A DNA stretch of 64,000 nt from Ulva prolifera. Lineage: Eukaryota; Chlorophyta; Ulvophyceae; Ulvales; Ulvaceae. Positions 11,824 through 28,754 of the stretch are shown here, one piece after another. How positions within the stretch are numbered: the stretch's first letter is position 1; each line of letters starts with the position of its first letter. Position numbers and translations under genes: made by a program. Where the stretch lies: the NCBI GenBank assembly GCA_023078555.1, contig CM041197.1:10040552-10104551 (forward strand), written 5' to 3'. The notes beneath the pieces were generated by a model. It was not told the DNA's origin and ran no database searches. It saw only the letters and a list, made by a program, of their open reading frames with translations.

Positions 11824-13879
11824 TCCCGGCACGGTGCATGTGCGCGAGCGCCGAGAGGAGCTGCCGGAAGACGTGCGCGAGCAGGCGGTCGTCATTGTTC
11901 GCGGCCGCCGCGCCGAGCTCCTCTGTCAGGGTGCCCCCCAGCAGGATCTCCTCTGCGATGACGATCTGGCGCCGCACGGGGTCCTCCATGACGCAGTCGA
12001 AGGTGACGACGTTGGGGTGGCGTAGGGACTCGATGATGGTGACCTCGTCGCGGAGCACCGATGCATGGTCCTCGGTGAGGCGGGGGTTGTCGAGGAAGAC
12101 GACTTTGAGGGCGACGCGGCGGCCGGTGTCCCGCTGCGTGGCCGCGACAACCTGCACGCGCAACGTGTTGTGCCCACGTTGCGACGTGGTCTTGTTCAGG
12201 ACTGTGGATTGACGGGAAGGACGAAACTGACCAAGCATGGCGTCGCATACTGACCCGAAGGAGGACGGTGTCGAGCATGAGCCCTTCAGAGAAAAGGCGT
12301 GCTGCGTTGCAACGCATTGGTGACGCGGTGGCGTGTACGGCATCCTGTCCCAGTGTGAAGGTGTATGCGGCTGCGGTGTAGCATACATGCAGTGACGCCC
12401 ACTCTGGCGTCGTGGCGGTGTCGCAGTGCAGCATCGTACGGTGTGTGATGGTGCGGCGAGGGCTGCAGATGCTGGCCGCGTTTGCGTGTGTTTGAACAGT
12501 GGCAATCATGGGCCCGCAGTTGGAGTGCCGAGGTCGGGGGAGTTCAGCATGTGATGTATGGACAGCACGATAGCATAGCTATATAGTCCATACGGACTTT
12601 GACGGATCCAGGGCCATTATGGAACATGCTACAGGCTAGGGCGGACAGTGGTGAGGGTGTAGAAGCTGAGAGCGCCGAGTGGATGATGATATGGCGCCGG
12701 TCAGGCAATACTGGATTCTGAGGCACTGGTTGGTCATCAATGTGTGCTTGTGACTATGCAGAGATGGGCTAGCACGTACGCCTGTATGACTCGGCATATG
12801 TGGTCCCGTTAATTCGGAGTTGTCAATGTCCAATAGGATACGGCTCAGTAAATTCAGATTTACTTTACTCGCTCTGATACGCCTGACAGTATTTGAATGT
12901 TCATCTGGACGGACAGCGCGAAGTCTCTGCGCAACGCCGCGCGCTCACGTGCTATGCACACATGCACAGTCATTTGGTGTGATGGTTTATACATGGGCAT
13001 CAACATGCTGCACAGGCTGGTGCACACGCCAGTGCAGTAGCAGCAGCGGGGGGCGCCGCAGCTGATGGACGAACCGATGAATATGAACATGAAGGCATGC
13101 ATCCACAAACAATTTGATGGTGAGACCGTATGCGGGCCACGGCGTGTAGGAGCACAGGTGTGAAAATCTGAGCTCACAGATGGCTCCTGACAGCCAGGGA
13201 GCCAGAGATGCAGGCCTCAAATCCAAGGAACCATACAGGCCCCTTGTACGCACCGGCTGCCACCCACAATTCAGATATGAAACTTCATGCACTAGACTGG
13301 ATCAGATGCTGTAGGATAGATGCAAGCTACAGCACCACGAGTGGATCACCAGGCTTGGCGCAGGCATGATGTGGTTGCACAGCGACCAAGCCGCAGCCCA
13401 GTCCGACAACGAGCGAGGTGGACCTCAGGTGCCCGCAAGATCAAAAGTGCAGACGTCGACGAAATCAATGTCAAGCAGTATTGTGTGGATGAGGTGGGCA
13501 AGGTCATCACGCAGTGTTCTCGAGCTGGATGTCAGATCCACCTACAGAACTACCAACAAGCCTGACGGTGATAATGCTGGATACAACGTGATCTACCGCA
13601 GTAGGAGCTGGTGTGAAAGCATCCACATCCAATTCACGGACTAGAAGCGTTGGTCTTCGGTCGCTGGGTCTAAGCTGGTGTTTTCAACAATGGTTTTCTG
13701 TGGGTTCGCTGCAAGCTTATGAAGGGGTGCACAGAGCGTACTTCAGAGAATGCGCCTTTTCCTAGAGTGTGATCTATGTCGTAGAACTGCCTGGCGAAAT
13801 GGCCATCCCAATTGTGCCATGCGTCTTCGTCAAAGCGCCGAATGAGTTCGTACTGCGCTTTCGAGCAGCACTGTCCCAT
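9029..13879 (-). CDS. Ser/Thr protein kinase, possible N-myristoylation site
   Basis: Five exons (transcript order) 13879-13742, 12151-11668, 11386-11214, 10853-10556 and 10278-9029 join in phase to 780 codons. Seen: an N-terminal MGQCCS, a typical N-myristoylation plus palmitoylation signal; Gly-rich loop GKGAFSEV split exactly by intron 1; catalytic Lys62 (VALKV); HRDLKPEN at 158-165; DFG at 186-188; VAPEV in the activation segment at 210-214. The catalytic domain ends in the fourth exon near LQHPWV. After it come a basic helix (RRSRLSAARRQSTVEEMLRY) and a tail of about 420 residues rich in Ala, Ser and Arg, with no EF-hands. Inference: a membrane-anchored kinase of the CAMK-like group; substrate unknown. 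Least certain are the phase-1 acceptor at 10278 (CTAAG) and the donor at 10556. Intron 1 (1.6 kb) contains a repeat A copy. Confidence 0.85.
12792..12870 (+). repeat. Dispersed repeat A, copy 1
   Basis: A copy of an ~80-bp element with core GCATATGTGGTCCCGTT, then CGGAGTTGTCAATGTCC, ATAGGATACGGCTCAG and TAAATTCAGATTTACTTTAC. It sits in intron 1 of the kinase gene, on the opposite strand to it. Other copies are at 14590, 23371, 45741 (+) and 29648, 58591 (-). Confidence 0.85.
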
Positions 13880-14589
13880 AAGATATCAGAACTTCGTTTG
13901 CTTGCAACTTTTACGGCCCCATGCGCAATGGATCATCCAGGCTAGGCGCAGGGCTTGTACCGCACGCGACACTGCAGGCGACGTGGGCAGCTAGAGACAC
14001 ACGCCGACATGCAAGCCCCGTCAAGAAAGTTGTTCGTCTCTCTCTGCATGGTGCGGTAAGTAATAACCCATGCAATGTATCCCCTAATTTGACGATGATC
14101 TGACAGGACGCACGACAAAACGCTGTACAGAAGGAGGAATCGCCCGGGCTGCGGAAGTCACATGTTCACCGCCTGCATCGTCCATGTCTAACAGATGAAA
14201 GGATTCTCAAAAGATCGCTCGAACACTAATGCTGCGCAGTTCACGCTCTCCTCTGTGAACCACGGAAGGTGTGAGAATGTTCCTGCACCTTGCAGGGGCT
14301 GCACCATCATGCAGGGCTGGAAACGTCAGCACAGCAGCCCGGACATAATGCCAGATCCTGTGGTGCTAGGAAGCTAAGATGTGCTTCATCACCATGTGTG
14401 CCTGTGTCTGGTGGTCTGGGTCCAGAGCCTTCGCCTGTGATACTTCTCCAGTTCGATGATGTCCCAGATTGACACTGTTGGCAACAAGGCACGCCTGCAT
14501 CACGCTGGGCCCTGTGCATTTCACATCCGTGTCAAGTCGAGCGCTCATGGCAAGGTGATCTGTGCCACTATTCCCATGAGAACATGGAT

Positions 14590-14664
14590 CGCATATGTGG
14601 TTACCTCGGACTTGTCAATGTCCAATAGGATACGGCTCAGTAAATTCAGATATACTTTACTTTA
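14590..14664 (+). repeat. Dispersed repeat A, copy 2
   Basis: Shares GCATATGTGGT, CTTGTCAATGTCCAATAGG, ATACGGCTCAGTAAATTCAG and the ACTTTAC end with copy 1. It lies in the unassigned gap between the kinase and the ATP/ADP translocase. Confidence 0.85.
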
Positions 14665-16758
14665 CATGCTGCTCGCCGGACAGGTGCTGTCTGAAGCCCA
14701 TCACGACGAGCACTGTCAAGCATCTCACAGCAGCTCTCTTGCAGCTGCATACTTGCGCTCCTGTTTCAACGCACATGCATTTGAATCGTGTCAGACACTG
14801 TGCATCAAGTGCTATTCGGACGCCATGACTGCAGGAACCCGAAACCTGGTCCATCTCATCACTGAGCACATTCCGCTGCATGTGCGAGATGAGTCCGGAT
14901 CACGGGCATCAATGGGGTGCTGGCAGATCCCATGGCTATGACGGGGCACCATGCATGCAGGGTCGGTCAAGCATATGCTGCAGCCAACACCCACACGCTG
15001 AGCCCCAACGAAAGGGCGGCAATCCACCCCCGCAGCTGCGCAGCAGACCCTGCAGCCACGCCGCTGCATGCACATCCAAGAGCTGACCAGCTGCGTCCAC
15101 AGGCCCCCGGGCAGCAGGCCCCCAAGCCACGGCCACCAGCCGTGGCAAATGGCTTAAATCCACGGTTCGGTGACGTATCCGAGACATGTTGCACAGCCAC
15201 CAACGGTGCACAAGTGGACTGGCCCGCAGGAGGAACTGAGCCTGCTAATGCCGCGCGGTGGACTGGACTGCATGCATGGCTGCGCCATCGGCCACACCGG
15301 CCGTCTCTATCGCACACACGCATGCGATAGCGTGGCATCTTGCACCTAGCAGCTGCGCACACTGAGTCCACCCTCCTGCGCATTGTGATCCCGCGGTCAA
15401 GCAGATACAACGCTCTAGTCGTATGGTTCACATGTCCTGGGTACTTCAGGATAAAAGCTGGCTGGGTACGCTGCCATAGTGCAGCCCGAGCCCTTGTAAC
15501 TTGTCTTCAGTTCAGGGTAATCGGCACCGCAAGTGAATTGCGGGGACCGCACACCTGTGGCCGCATGCCTGTGGCCTCTGCGCTCCAGGCGGCGGTGCCG
15601 GCCCTTGCCCGGGGAAGGTCCATGCTCGACCACCAGTCCGTGCCGAGCCATCTGCGCCGTAGTGGTGAGAGCGACACGCCAATGAGGGGCATACGTGGGC
15701 CACCCGAGGCCAGCCTGAGAGAGTTCACGCAGCAGCGTTCTCGCAGGGGGGGTGCAGGGGTGTGGGCGAATGGGCGAGTCGGTGAGTGGTCGAGTGTGGG
15801 TGCGGACACATGGATGCTCTGCGCAGGCACGAATGTGGGCAGTGCGAGGTGCATTCCTGTAGCTGGAAGACTGCTGGAAAGTATGCCCACAGCGAAGTGA
15901 CAGCAGTACGAGCGCAGGAGAAGTGTCCATGAGCGCCGTGCGAGGTCGAACATCCCGTCAGGCAGGTCGAGGCGTGTGAGGCTGACAATGAGCACACGGC
16001 CACGACAGGAGGTGGGGGGTGCTGCAGTGATTGCTAGGCCGTTTCTCTGCCCACGCTTGTGTGGCTGGGTGCGCTGTGATTGATGAGGAGCGGGTTTGCG
16101 ATGTGTCCGCCGCCTGGGGGCAGAGGCTGATGCCCGTGTCGATGATGCCCTTGTTGGCTGCTGGAACACAGTCAAGCCAAATGGCAGCTGGATTCTTGAG
16201 TCCATGCGTGCTTTTATGTATGCAGAAGCACACGCATGGACGTCGCTCAAGTGCGGAATCCTGTTACCCACAAGCATCCCAGTATGGGCTGCACAGCACT
16301 GGTTCATCCCGTACAATGGTCCCGTGTGGCAGTTCCTTGGTGCAACCGAGAGGACAAGGAACTCCCACGTAATGGGGTACCACAAGAACGAATGCAGCAT
16401 CGGTGACATGTCTGACAATCCAGGGGACAGAGGGACAAAGCTGAAGGCAACGATGCAGGCCGCGCCACAAAAGCTTCGAGCCGGCCCGAAAATGCACAAA
16501 CACAGAAGCAATGATAAGAGCTTCGATGCCTCTCAGAATGCACTCACAAATGCTACAGGAGCTCCCTCTCCCCGGAGAAAAGCAATAGTGAGAGCTCCGT
16601 GTTGGTGCACGACATGCTCGGTTTCGCACTTGCCAGTGCATGCTGGTGCATGCTTAAGGACACATGTTCCTGTGACTTCTGGTTGCTATGGTGCCTGGCC
16701 CCTCAGCTTTTTTGGTACACATATGCACCTGTGGTGAATGACACATGAGACTGCTGTT

Positions 16759-16863
16759 GAGGGTACAGTGCCAGCTGTTGAGATTGTTTAGTGGAGGGTA
16801 CAGTGCCAGCTGTTGAGATTGTTTAGTGGAGGGCACAGTGCCAGCTGTTGAGATTGTTTAGTA
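16759..16863 (+). repeat. 35-bp tandem repeat, three units
   Basis: Three units begin at 16759, 16794 and 16829, each starting GAGGGTACAGTGCCAGCTGT; the third differs by one base (GAGGGCACAG). The near identity of the units suggests recent expansion. No gene context. Confidence 0.9.
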
Positions 16864-18606
16864 GGCATGAGTCCTATGGTAGGTTTGACAGGCGTGGTAT
16901 CCGACAGATTTCCCACCTTGGATGTGAGACTTTTAACACAGTGCAACATGAGTCATGATGTGCTCTTGGGGATGTTGTTTCGCTGCATCATTGTGCACAA
17001 GCAGATCCTGGGGATTGCAGGTGGACATGCGAGAACTCACATGCAGGAGTTCTGGAAATGCAGTTGTGCGAGGGCGTGTGCACGTGCCTAATGAGATGCA
17101 GAGACCTACGTTGCCACTCTCAGGAGGGAGGGGCGGAAGCTTCCACGTAACTAGCCCTTTCCCTTTCCAATCCACACGTGAATCATGTGCTTGCACGTAC
17201 GCTCACTCAGTATGCACGAGTACGAGGGGGTATGTGCCCCTGCATGGATACCAGAAGGTCTTCTTGCTTGCGGGTGGTGCTAGGGAGTGTGCTGCATGTG
17301 CAGGGCTCTACAGGTCAGCTTTTGTGGTGTATGCCAACCTGGGCTTGCATGGAATTCAGCATGGGACCGGACCAGGAGCAACCAGACATGGATGTCAAGC
17401 AATAATGCATCTGCGTGACAACAACGCTGCGCCGGCCTGGCCTGTGATTGGAACCTCGCTTCATTCATGGCAAACACAGCTTGTTTTGCAGCATGCAGTG
17501 GTCCTTTGCACTGGTCACCGACTGTGGGTGCAAGCCCAGGTCTGTTGAGGCGCGTTGCAGCGAGACGACGTGAGCTGCAGCGAACTGATCAGCGGCTTAT
17601 GTTTGACTGGTGCGATACGGCATTGATGTATCGTGTACAAGCAGACCGTCAGGAACCGTACCTTGCCTTTTTTATATGGAGTTTGCGCCTGCGCCTGTTG
17701 CACGGAGGACGACGTCAGGCAGGCCGTACTTTGCTAAAGTGCGTCTGCTGCCTGGCGACATCTACGGAGAGGATGTGCAGATTTAGAAAGCACAGATCGT
17801 TCGGGAAGCAGGTCACAGTTGATGAAAACAACATGTTTCTATACCAGCACAGCTTCACACAAAGGATGTGCATGGTCAAGCTTTAGATGACGACGCCGTT
17901 CACATCAGGCTCACGAGTTTGCGTGCAAAATGCACAAACAGGGGTAAGCACAATGTGCTTGAGAGTCGAAGTTAGAACATCCGTAGCTTGGCGCCAAGAG
18001 GACAGATCACTGCTCATTTGGCCGGATTCTGTGGAAGTGCATATCTGCAGTGCCCGATTATGCCGGCTGTGGGGGCGTTCGAGCATTGGATTCGAGTTGT
18101 AGGAACTGCGCACGCGCTGGCTCCACGCATTTGAACTCAGGCTTACCCCCCGATGCGAGGGAGTGCCCCAGAGACTATCGGTAATCCGGCACGTGATCGT
18201 GTGCGTGAACCGCAGACCAGTCCAATGGTCCGTCACCGAAGCAACTGCTGCACAAATCAGGTGCATCTGGTTACGCTGTGGTGTTGCTTCCTGGCGGTGC
18301 CGAAAGCTAAGCCTGTAGAAGGAACCGCCGAGCATGTACAGAGTGTTTGCATTGTACAAGTGCCGAGCGCTGCACGTCAGTACCAGAAACAAGCTGAGCC
18401 GCAAGCAGCTCACGTGCACAGCGACTACAACCGGCCCCGAGGCAACGCGAGTTCGATCCATGGGTCCCGCCATGCTGGTAGGGAGCAACAACGAATGTAT
18501 GCTGTGAGATTACCATATACAGAGCTTCGGGAAAATCCTTGTCACGGTTGCTTTGACGTGGCATGTCAGCGAGGTCTGTAGCTCGAAAGTTATAGAGTCG
18601 TCCAGC

Positions 18607-21600
18607 ATGAATACACTTAAGATGCAGACCTCGCGGCCACTGGCCGCAAGGCGCTGTGCTCGTCCTCAGCTGGCTCGTGCTGTTCCTATTCCAAGCAAGA
18701 GGAACTATGGCGCTGAAAAGGTGAGGCACAGCGACAGAGTCGGTCATGCCAGCGGAGTCAGTCGACTGCACGGCCGGGCGGTGTTTGGCACCTTGACTCA
18801 ACTGTACCGCATCATTTATTCATTTCTGTGCCTGTAGGTGTTTGTTGGTCAGCCGTTTTTGGAGAGGAAGCAGCAACCACTGGGTCTCACCCCACTGCCA
18901 GTCCGCAACTCGGCAACATCTGGTGACGCCGGGTCAGCTGGCAAAGATGAAAAGCTTTTCCTCGGACGTCCTATGTCCACATGGGCTAAGATTGCTGCCC
19001 TGGGATTCATGTTCTTCTGCATCCTGTTCAACTACACCATCCTGCGTGACACGAAGGTGCGAGACGTCGTGCAATAACTGACCTTCGCAAATCACTTCCT
19101 ATATTGGACAGCCACAGCCTGTGGCAACAGACAATTCCACGAATTCGCTTGGTTTAGTCCCACGATGTTGTGGGCGCCGGTCAACTGCACGTGACACCGC
19201 ATGAAAATAGCCTGTGCAGTAGCGATGGTTGACGCATTGTCCCTTGTCTTCCACTTCATATGCCCCTGTCATATCACCTCTGAGTTTCAACGATGCTGAG
19301 AACGTGTGCGCTCAAATTTGTTCGCTATGATGCACGTTCCCATTGACCGCTTTTGACCTCCGCTTTCTTCACTACAGGATGTGTTGGTCGTCACAGCGCC
19401 TGGTTCAGGCGCCGAAATCATTCCTTTCCTCAAGACTTGGGTGAATCTGCCCGCTGCCATCGCCTTCACGATCGGCTATGCTCAGGTACGTCTTGTGGTG
19501 CCACCCGAGGGTTATACCACTTGGAGTGGTCTGGTGCAAATGCTGCATCGGCAACTTGTCATGACTCGTGGTGTTTCACAGTCTGTGCGGCACGGGGATG
19601 TCATCACGTGTCAAATTCATCCCTTGCGTTTCGCTTCGTGTTGCGCGACCGGTGCGCGCGATTAATTTATCCGTGCGTGTGCAGCTTTCCAACATGCTGA
19701 CGCAGCACCAGCTCTTCTACGTGTGCATCATCCCTTTCATCACGTTCTTCGGATGTTTCGCGTTCTTCATGTACCCCAACACCGAGGCCCTCCACCCCAC
19801 GCGTGCGCCCCTACACAAGCTTGCCCAACCGTGTGCACTGTATTTCCTTTCATGTGTGTGGGAATGTACATTGAGAGGCACTTTGGCCGCACTCACACCC
19901 CAAATACGCTTGTGATGCTGGCTTCTGAGGGTCTGCATGTGAAAATTCTGACGGTTGCCCTTGTGATCAGAATTGCATCCAATGTCACAGGAACAAATAT
20001 ACCGGACGCCCAGTTGCCACCTCATGCAACTGAAGGCGCCATGTCTGCGTCCACTTCGCTGCGTACCTAGCTCACACACATGACATGGAATTGTTATGCC
20101 TGCAGAGTACTGTATTGACCTGCTTGACAAGGCTGGTGAGCGGTTTGCTGGCCCAATTGCCATCCTTCGCAACTGGACTTACTGTCTCTTCTACGTGATG
20201 GCTGAACTTTGGGGATCCGTTGTTGTATCCGTTCTGTTCTGGGGTTTTGCAAACACCATCACAAAGGTTGATGAAGCGGAACAATTTTACCCATTCTTTG
20301 GGCTTGGGGCCAACGTCGCCCTCATCTTCTCCGGGCAGGCTGTCAGGTGCTGCCCTTTATTTGTATATGTTCATCAATTGCGTGCAATTTGAGATATTCT
20401 ATGCTTATTTAGGGAGGGATGTAGTTTGTGCATCACGATCGTGTTCGAACATTTCAAATTGAAACAACCATCATTTACTTGGCCGCAATCTGCCTTATTG
20501 TATAGGTACTTCTCTGATGTGCGGTCGAAGCTTCCACCTGATGTCGATGGGTGGGGTTACTCTCTGCGAGGCATGATGTCCATGGTCGTTGGATTCGGCC
20601 TCCTCATCATGTTCCTGCGCGAGTACCTAGAGCGCTCTGTCGTCCAGAAGCAAGCTGGAGATTTACCGGTGAAGAAGACCAAGAAGAAAAAGGCCAACAT
20701 GAGTGTGGGCGAGTCCTTTGTGTTCCTTGCAAAGTCGACCTACATCCGCAGCATGGCTACACTCGTGGTTGCATACGGTATTTCCATCAACTTGGTGGAA
20801 GTCACCTGGAAATCGAAGCTGAAGGTTTGATGCTTTTCTTGATCATCACATCGCTTGTGACACTGAACATTGTATCTTGATAGTGCCGATGGTTGTATTA
20901 ACAGTATGCATAGTGTCTTACTAGTGCCTATGCATGTGTATCTGTGGTATGGCCAAAAAGGTGCTGAAACTTACGTCTATGCCATTGTCCATCTGCAGGC
21001 TCAGTACCCGAACCCGAATGATTATTCCACGTTCATGGGTAACTTCTCCACAGCGACAGGAGCAGTCACGTTCTGCATGATGATCTTGTCCTCTTGGATC
21101 TTCAAGAAGTTCAACTGGGGTGTTGCAGCCCTCATCACACCCATCATGCTTGCCACGACTGGAATTCTGTTCTTTGCACTTGTGCTCTGCTCTGAGCCTC
21201 TGACCCCTATGCTCGCGGGCATTGGGCTGACCCCTCTGCTGGCTGCTGTGCTGGTTGGAGCTGCACAGAATGTGTTCTCCAAGGGCGCCAAGTATGCGCT
21301 TTTCGACCCCTGCAAGGAGATGGCCTACATTCCCCTTGAGGAGGAGGTGTGCCTCTTGCTTCAGCAGCAAATTAAGTATCATCTGGCTGCTTGTGTGCCT
21401 GTGGAGCTGTTGACATGTGCTTTACCTGTTATTCTGATCAAGTACTTGTCAAATTAATTGTTTCGAAGCAAGGCCTCCGTGGAACAATGCGGTGACATTG
21501 CATCAATATAATGTGCGAGGCTGTTTCCAGGTCCGTGTGAAGGGCAAGGGTGCTATCGATGTCATCTGCAATCCCCTTGGTAAGTCGGGCGGAGCTCTGA

Positions 21601-21785
21601 TTCAGCAGTTCATGATTGTTGGATTCGGCTCTCTGGCAGCATCTACTCCTTACCTTGGAGTGATTCTGCTGATCATCATCTTCATGTGGATCAATGCTGC
21701 TTCGACCCTTGGTGTGCTGTTTGAGGAGGCACAATCAGGCAACAAGTCAGCATCAGAAGATGGACCTGCATCGGCCACTGCGTAA
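18607..21785 (+). CDS. Plastid ATP/ADP translocase (NTT)
   Basis: Eight exons join in phase: 18607-18720, 18838-19056, 19378-19485, 19685-19802, 20106-20346, 20506-20824, 20999-21346 and 21531-21785, giving 573 residues. Known: plastid NTT carriers exchange cytosolic ATP for stromal ADP plus phosphate across the inner envelope. Seen: an N-terminus rich in Arg, Ala and Pro with few acids (MQTSRPLAARRCARPQ), typical of a transit peptide; then a multi-span membrane protein with the family's signature blocks NYTILRDTKDVL, FYVMAELWGSVVVSVLFW, LVEVTWKSKLK and ICNPLGKSGGALIQQF. The Lys and Glu residues important for transport in Arabidopsis NTT1 (in RDTK, MAELW, EVTWK and the last conserved loop) are all present. 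Start: the Met at 18607 or 18622 is preferred; an upstream in-frame Met at 18553 would add 18 residues. Codons are less GC-biased than in the RCA-like or sulfotransferase genes. Confidence 0.95.
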
Positions 21786-24132
21786 GTAGAAAAGCAGTTG
21801 GTGTGACTCGGTGACACTCTTTGTGGCCACGAAGTAGTATCTCGTTGATCTGAGAGCGTGACAAATGCACTGGTGAGGTGTCATCGCCAAATTGCAAGGG
21901 AGGATATGATTTGACGGAGAATTTCATCATCCGAATGGCAGTGGGCGGGGAACGTTGCATTTTGGCCTTGCACAGACATCTCACATGATTTACAAACAGC
22001 TCTGGTGTATATAACGAGACCATGCTGCCTAGTGCGAGTCGTCAGTAGGACAACCTTACAATGCACGAATAATGCTACTAGTGTGATTCTGCACCAATAC
22101 ATTCCTGTGCAGAACAGTCGCGAACAGCACATCCGGTGCTTGTAACTCACACACACTCTCTTGTATGGCCTCAGAATTCTCTCGTGACAGAAGGGTGTAT
22201 GTGCGTGGATTGATCATGCCACATGCTCGCCAACGCGTGACACTGTACTGGAGGTTTCTGATGCCATTCGCTGCGGGTGCCGCCAGGTTATCTGGAGCTC
22301 TGCGCTGCTGTGTTCCTGCTGTGCCAGCCAGCCTAGCACCGCCTGGTGCTGTTACCTGAGCACGTTACTTTAAAAGGCTAACGTCGGATTTCGACTCAGT
22401 ATCTCTTTTCGTTATCTCATATAAGCTTGACCTTTTGATCCCAATCGCATCAGTTTCCCTTATTTACATTGAAGGACTTTGTCCTAGCGACAGTTATTGA
22501 CCTGTCTATCTGACGTGGCATGACCAACAAGAACATGCCAGCGAGAGTCACACTTGACATGTTCCATCATCTGCGCTAACACCCGAGTTGTCCAATCAGC
22601 TGCATGGCAGGCTTACGGTTCTCTTAATCTCCTCAAGTTCTTGAGACATTCACATAGCACGAAAGCACAGCAGCAGTCACATGTCCAGCAGCAGCATGTT
22701 CAAAAAGTACAGATGCCATATCACATGCCCCAGAGTCTTGGCGCATTTGCACAAGCAAGGCCATGCGTGCAGACTAAGAGACAGACATGGTGTGGTTGTC
22801 TGCGGTGATGTTGAGATGTATTGATGTGATATTTCAGTGGTGTATAGTATGCAGGGACACATGCTGTTGCCACAGAGCATTGTCAGAGTTGTCATAGCTG
22901 ATACTGTAGCTCAAGTGTTGTGAATGCTCAGCTTAACATTTGTTTTGGTGTTGCGTGTGTCCTCGATTGAGGGGCCAGAACGGTCCGTTGATATATTTTA
23001 CATCAACATATTGCCTTTCAGATCTCACATGGGCAGTTGGTGAGCCAGCTAGTGCAGCGAGGGATACAACTTGTTCACATACAACTGCTCTGCAGCGCAG
23101 CCTCTGTAAAGGGTCCAGTTGGTGCATTGGCTAACAAATGGTCTCCTCACGTCTCTGGCTCGTCTCAAACCTACAACGAGAGCCTTGGGTCCAATGGGTT
23201 GAGGACGGATTAAAAGCTACCCCGTCTGTTTCAGGAGGTCGTGGGCTCGATTCTGCGTACGCGTTGGGGAATCAAAACGGCCGTACGTGACCACCTCGCT
23301 AAGCACAGGAGGAGGCCCTGTGAGTTGCGTGCGGTTGTCTGATGGGGGTTTCCAGGTGGTTTACCCCTTCAGCATATGTGGTCCCGTTCACTCGGAGTTG
23401 TCGATGTCCATAGGATACGGCTCAGTAAATTTAGATTTATTTCACTCTGCAACGCCCTCAGCAGATGCTCTGCTATGCAGTAGCCCCTGGACATGCACAT
23501 CGACTGACACACCATGTCAGCTTTGCACCAACTACAGCGACTGAGCCTAGGTGACTGACGCAATCCAGCTTGAGGCTCCACGAAAGCCCTGCACGTGTTG
23601 TCAATGTCCCAATGGATCCGGGTGTAGTCATGCACATGTACCACTCGCCACGGGATTCCATCATGCAGCCACAATCTACGCGTGCGTGGATGAACATGCA
23701 TGCGAGCAGCGAACGGTGAGACACGGTCGTCTGTGCCCCCCCCTGCACCACGCCAGACAGCCGCGGATGCGCTGCAGCACCCTCCACGCCGCTGCAGCTG
23801 CTAGCGCCGCCTGGCCTCGTCTGTTTGCAGGAAACTCAAGAAACACGAGTGAGCCGGTGAACACCGCCCTGGGGCTCTGACGGCGTGGGCAGCACTCTGG
23901 CGCTCCCGGAGGACCAGAGCCGCGCTCGCTGCCGCGGCCTGTGCTGAGACATTTCAGGTCGCTTTGGTGCAGCAGCACTTGTGCCGTTTTGGGTACACCA
24001 CACCAGCAATGGTCTCGATGATGACGCACCAGTCGGCGAGTGGTGCAGACGTCAATCAGACGGACTCGGAACTCATACAAGATGCCGGGACTGTAGCTCA
24101 AGGTAACCACGACTCGAGGCCTACCCACGAAC
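21786..24132. other. Spacer between translocase and RCA-like gene
   Basis: Apart from repeat A copy 3 (23371-23446) and a short A-like fragment near 23594-23622, I see no gene. Around 23130-23280 there is a weakly tRNA-like stretch with a B-box-like GGCTCGATTCT, but it does not fold as a tRNA. Confidence 0.5.
23371..23446 (+). repeat. Dispersed repeat A, copy 3
   Basis: AGCATATGTGGTCCCGTT, CTCGGAGTTGTCGATGTCC, ATAGGATACGGCTCAGTAAA follow in the same order and spacing as in copies 1 and 2. A further fragment (TTGTCAATGTCCCAATGGAT) occurs 150 bases downstream. Confidence 0.85.
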
Positions 24133-24234
24133 CAGTGTTGGGTCACCCGGCCCGATCACATAGAACAATTCCGAATATTCAGATCTAATTTCGGGGCGGC
24201 AGTCCTGGAGATGCTGCAAAGCCACCCAACACTG
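24133..24234. mobile_element. Repeat D copy 1, hAT-like MITE candidate
   Basis: Starts CAGTGTTGGGT and ends with its exact complement ACCCAACACTG. The 8-mer CTACCCAC occurs at 24121-24128 and again at 24235-24242. The second abuts the right end and the first is 4 bases from the left end, which resembles the 8-bp target duplication of hAT elements. The interior (CCCGATCACA...AATTCCGAATATTCAG) is shared with copy 2 at 47227. It lies just downstream of the RCA-like stop codon. Confidence 0.55.
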
Positions 24235-24348
24235 CTACCCACCAGATCTCCTCGTTGCATCATGCTCAACCCCAGCACACCGCCATCCCCCCCGCCGCCT
24301 GCGTCTGAGACGTCCAGCATGCAATGTATGGAACCTACCGCACCCTTG

Positions 24349-28754
<4,406 letters not shown>

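Larger units (their letters stand above)
13880..18606. other. 4.7-kb gap without a recognised gene
   Basis: Contains repeat A copy 2 (14590) and a 35-bp tandem repeat (16759). Several long open frames exist (for example 334 codons on the minus strand at 15507-16511, and about 200 codons on the plus strand at 16096-16737 and 16955-17548). None shows family motifs, and the frames overlap on both strands. A fast-evolving gene or a long non-coding RNA cannot be excluded. Confidence 0.5.

Noticed and set aside
15507-16511. A 334-codon minus-strand frame
   Set aside because: No family resemblance, no domain pattern, overlapping long frames on the other strand and no splice partners. Long chance frames are common in this DNA.
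18838-19081. Second frame over translocase exon 2
   Set aside because: It is a shadow in another frame; only the frame giving NYTILRDTK matches the carrier family and continues into the next exon.
23130-23285. A possible tRNA gene or tRNA-derived SINE head
   Set aside because: There is a B-box-like GGCTCGATTCT and a vague A-box, but the T stem and anticodon stem do not pair and no second copy is present in the window.
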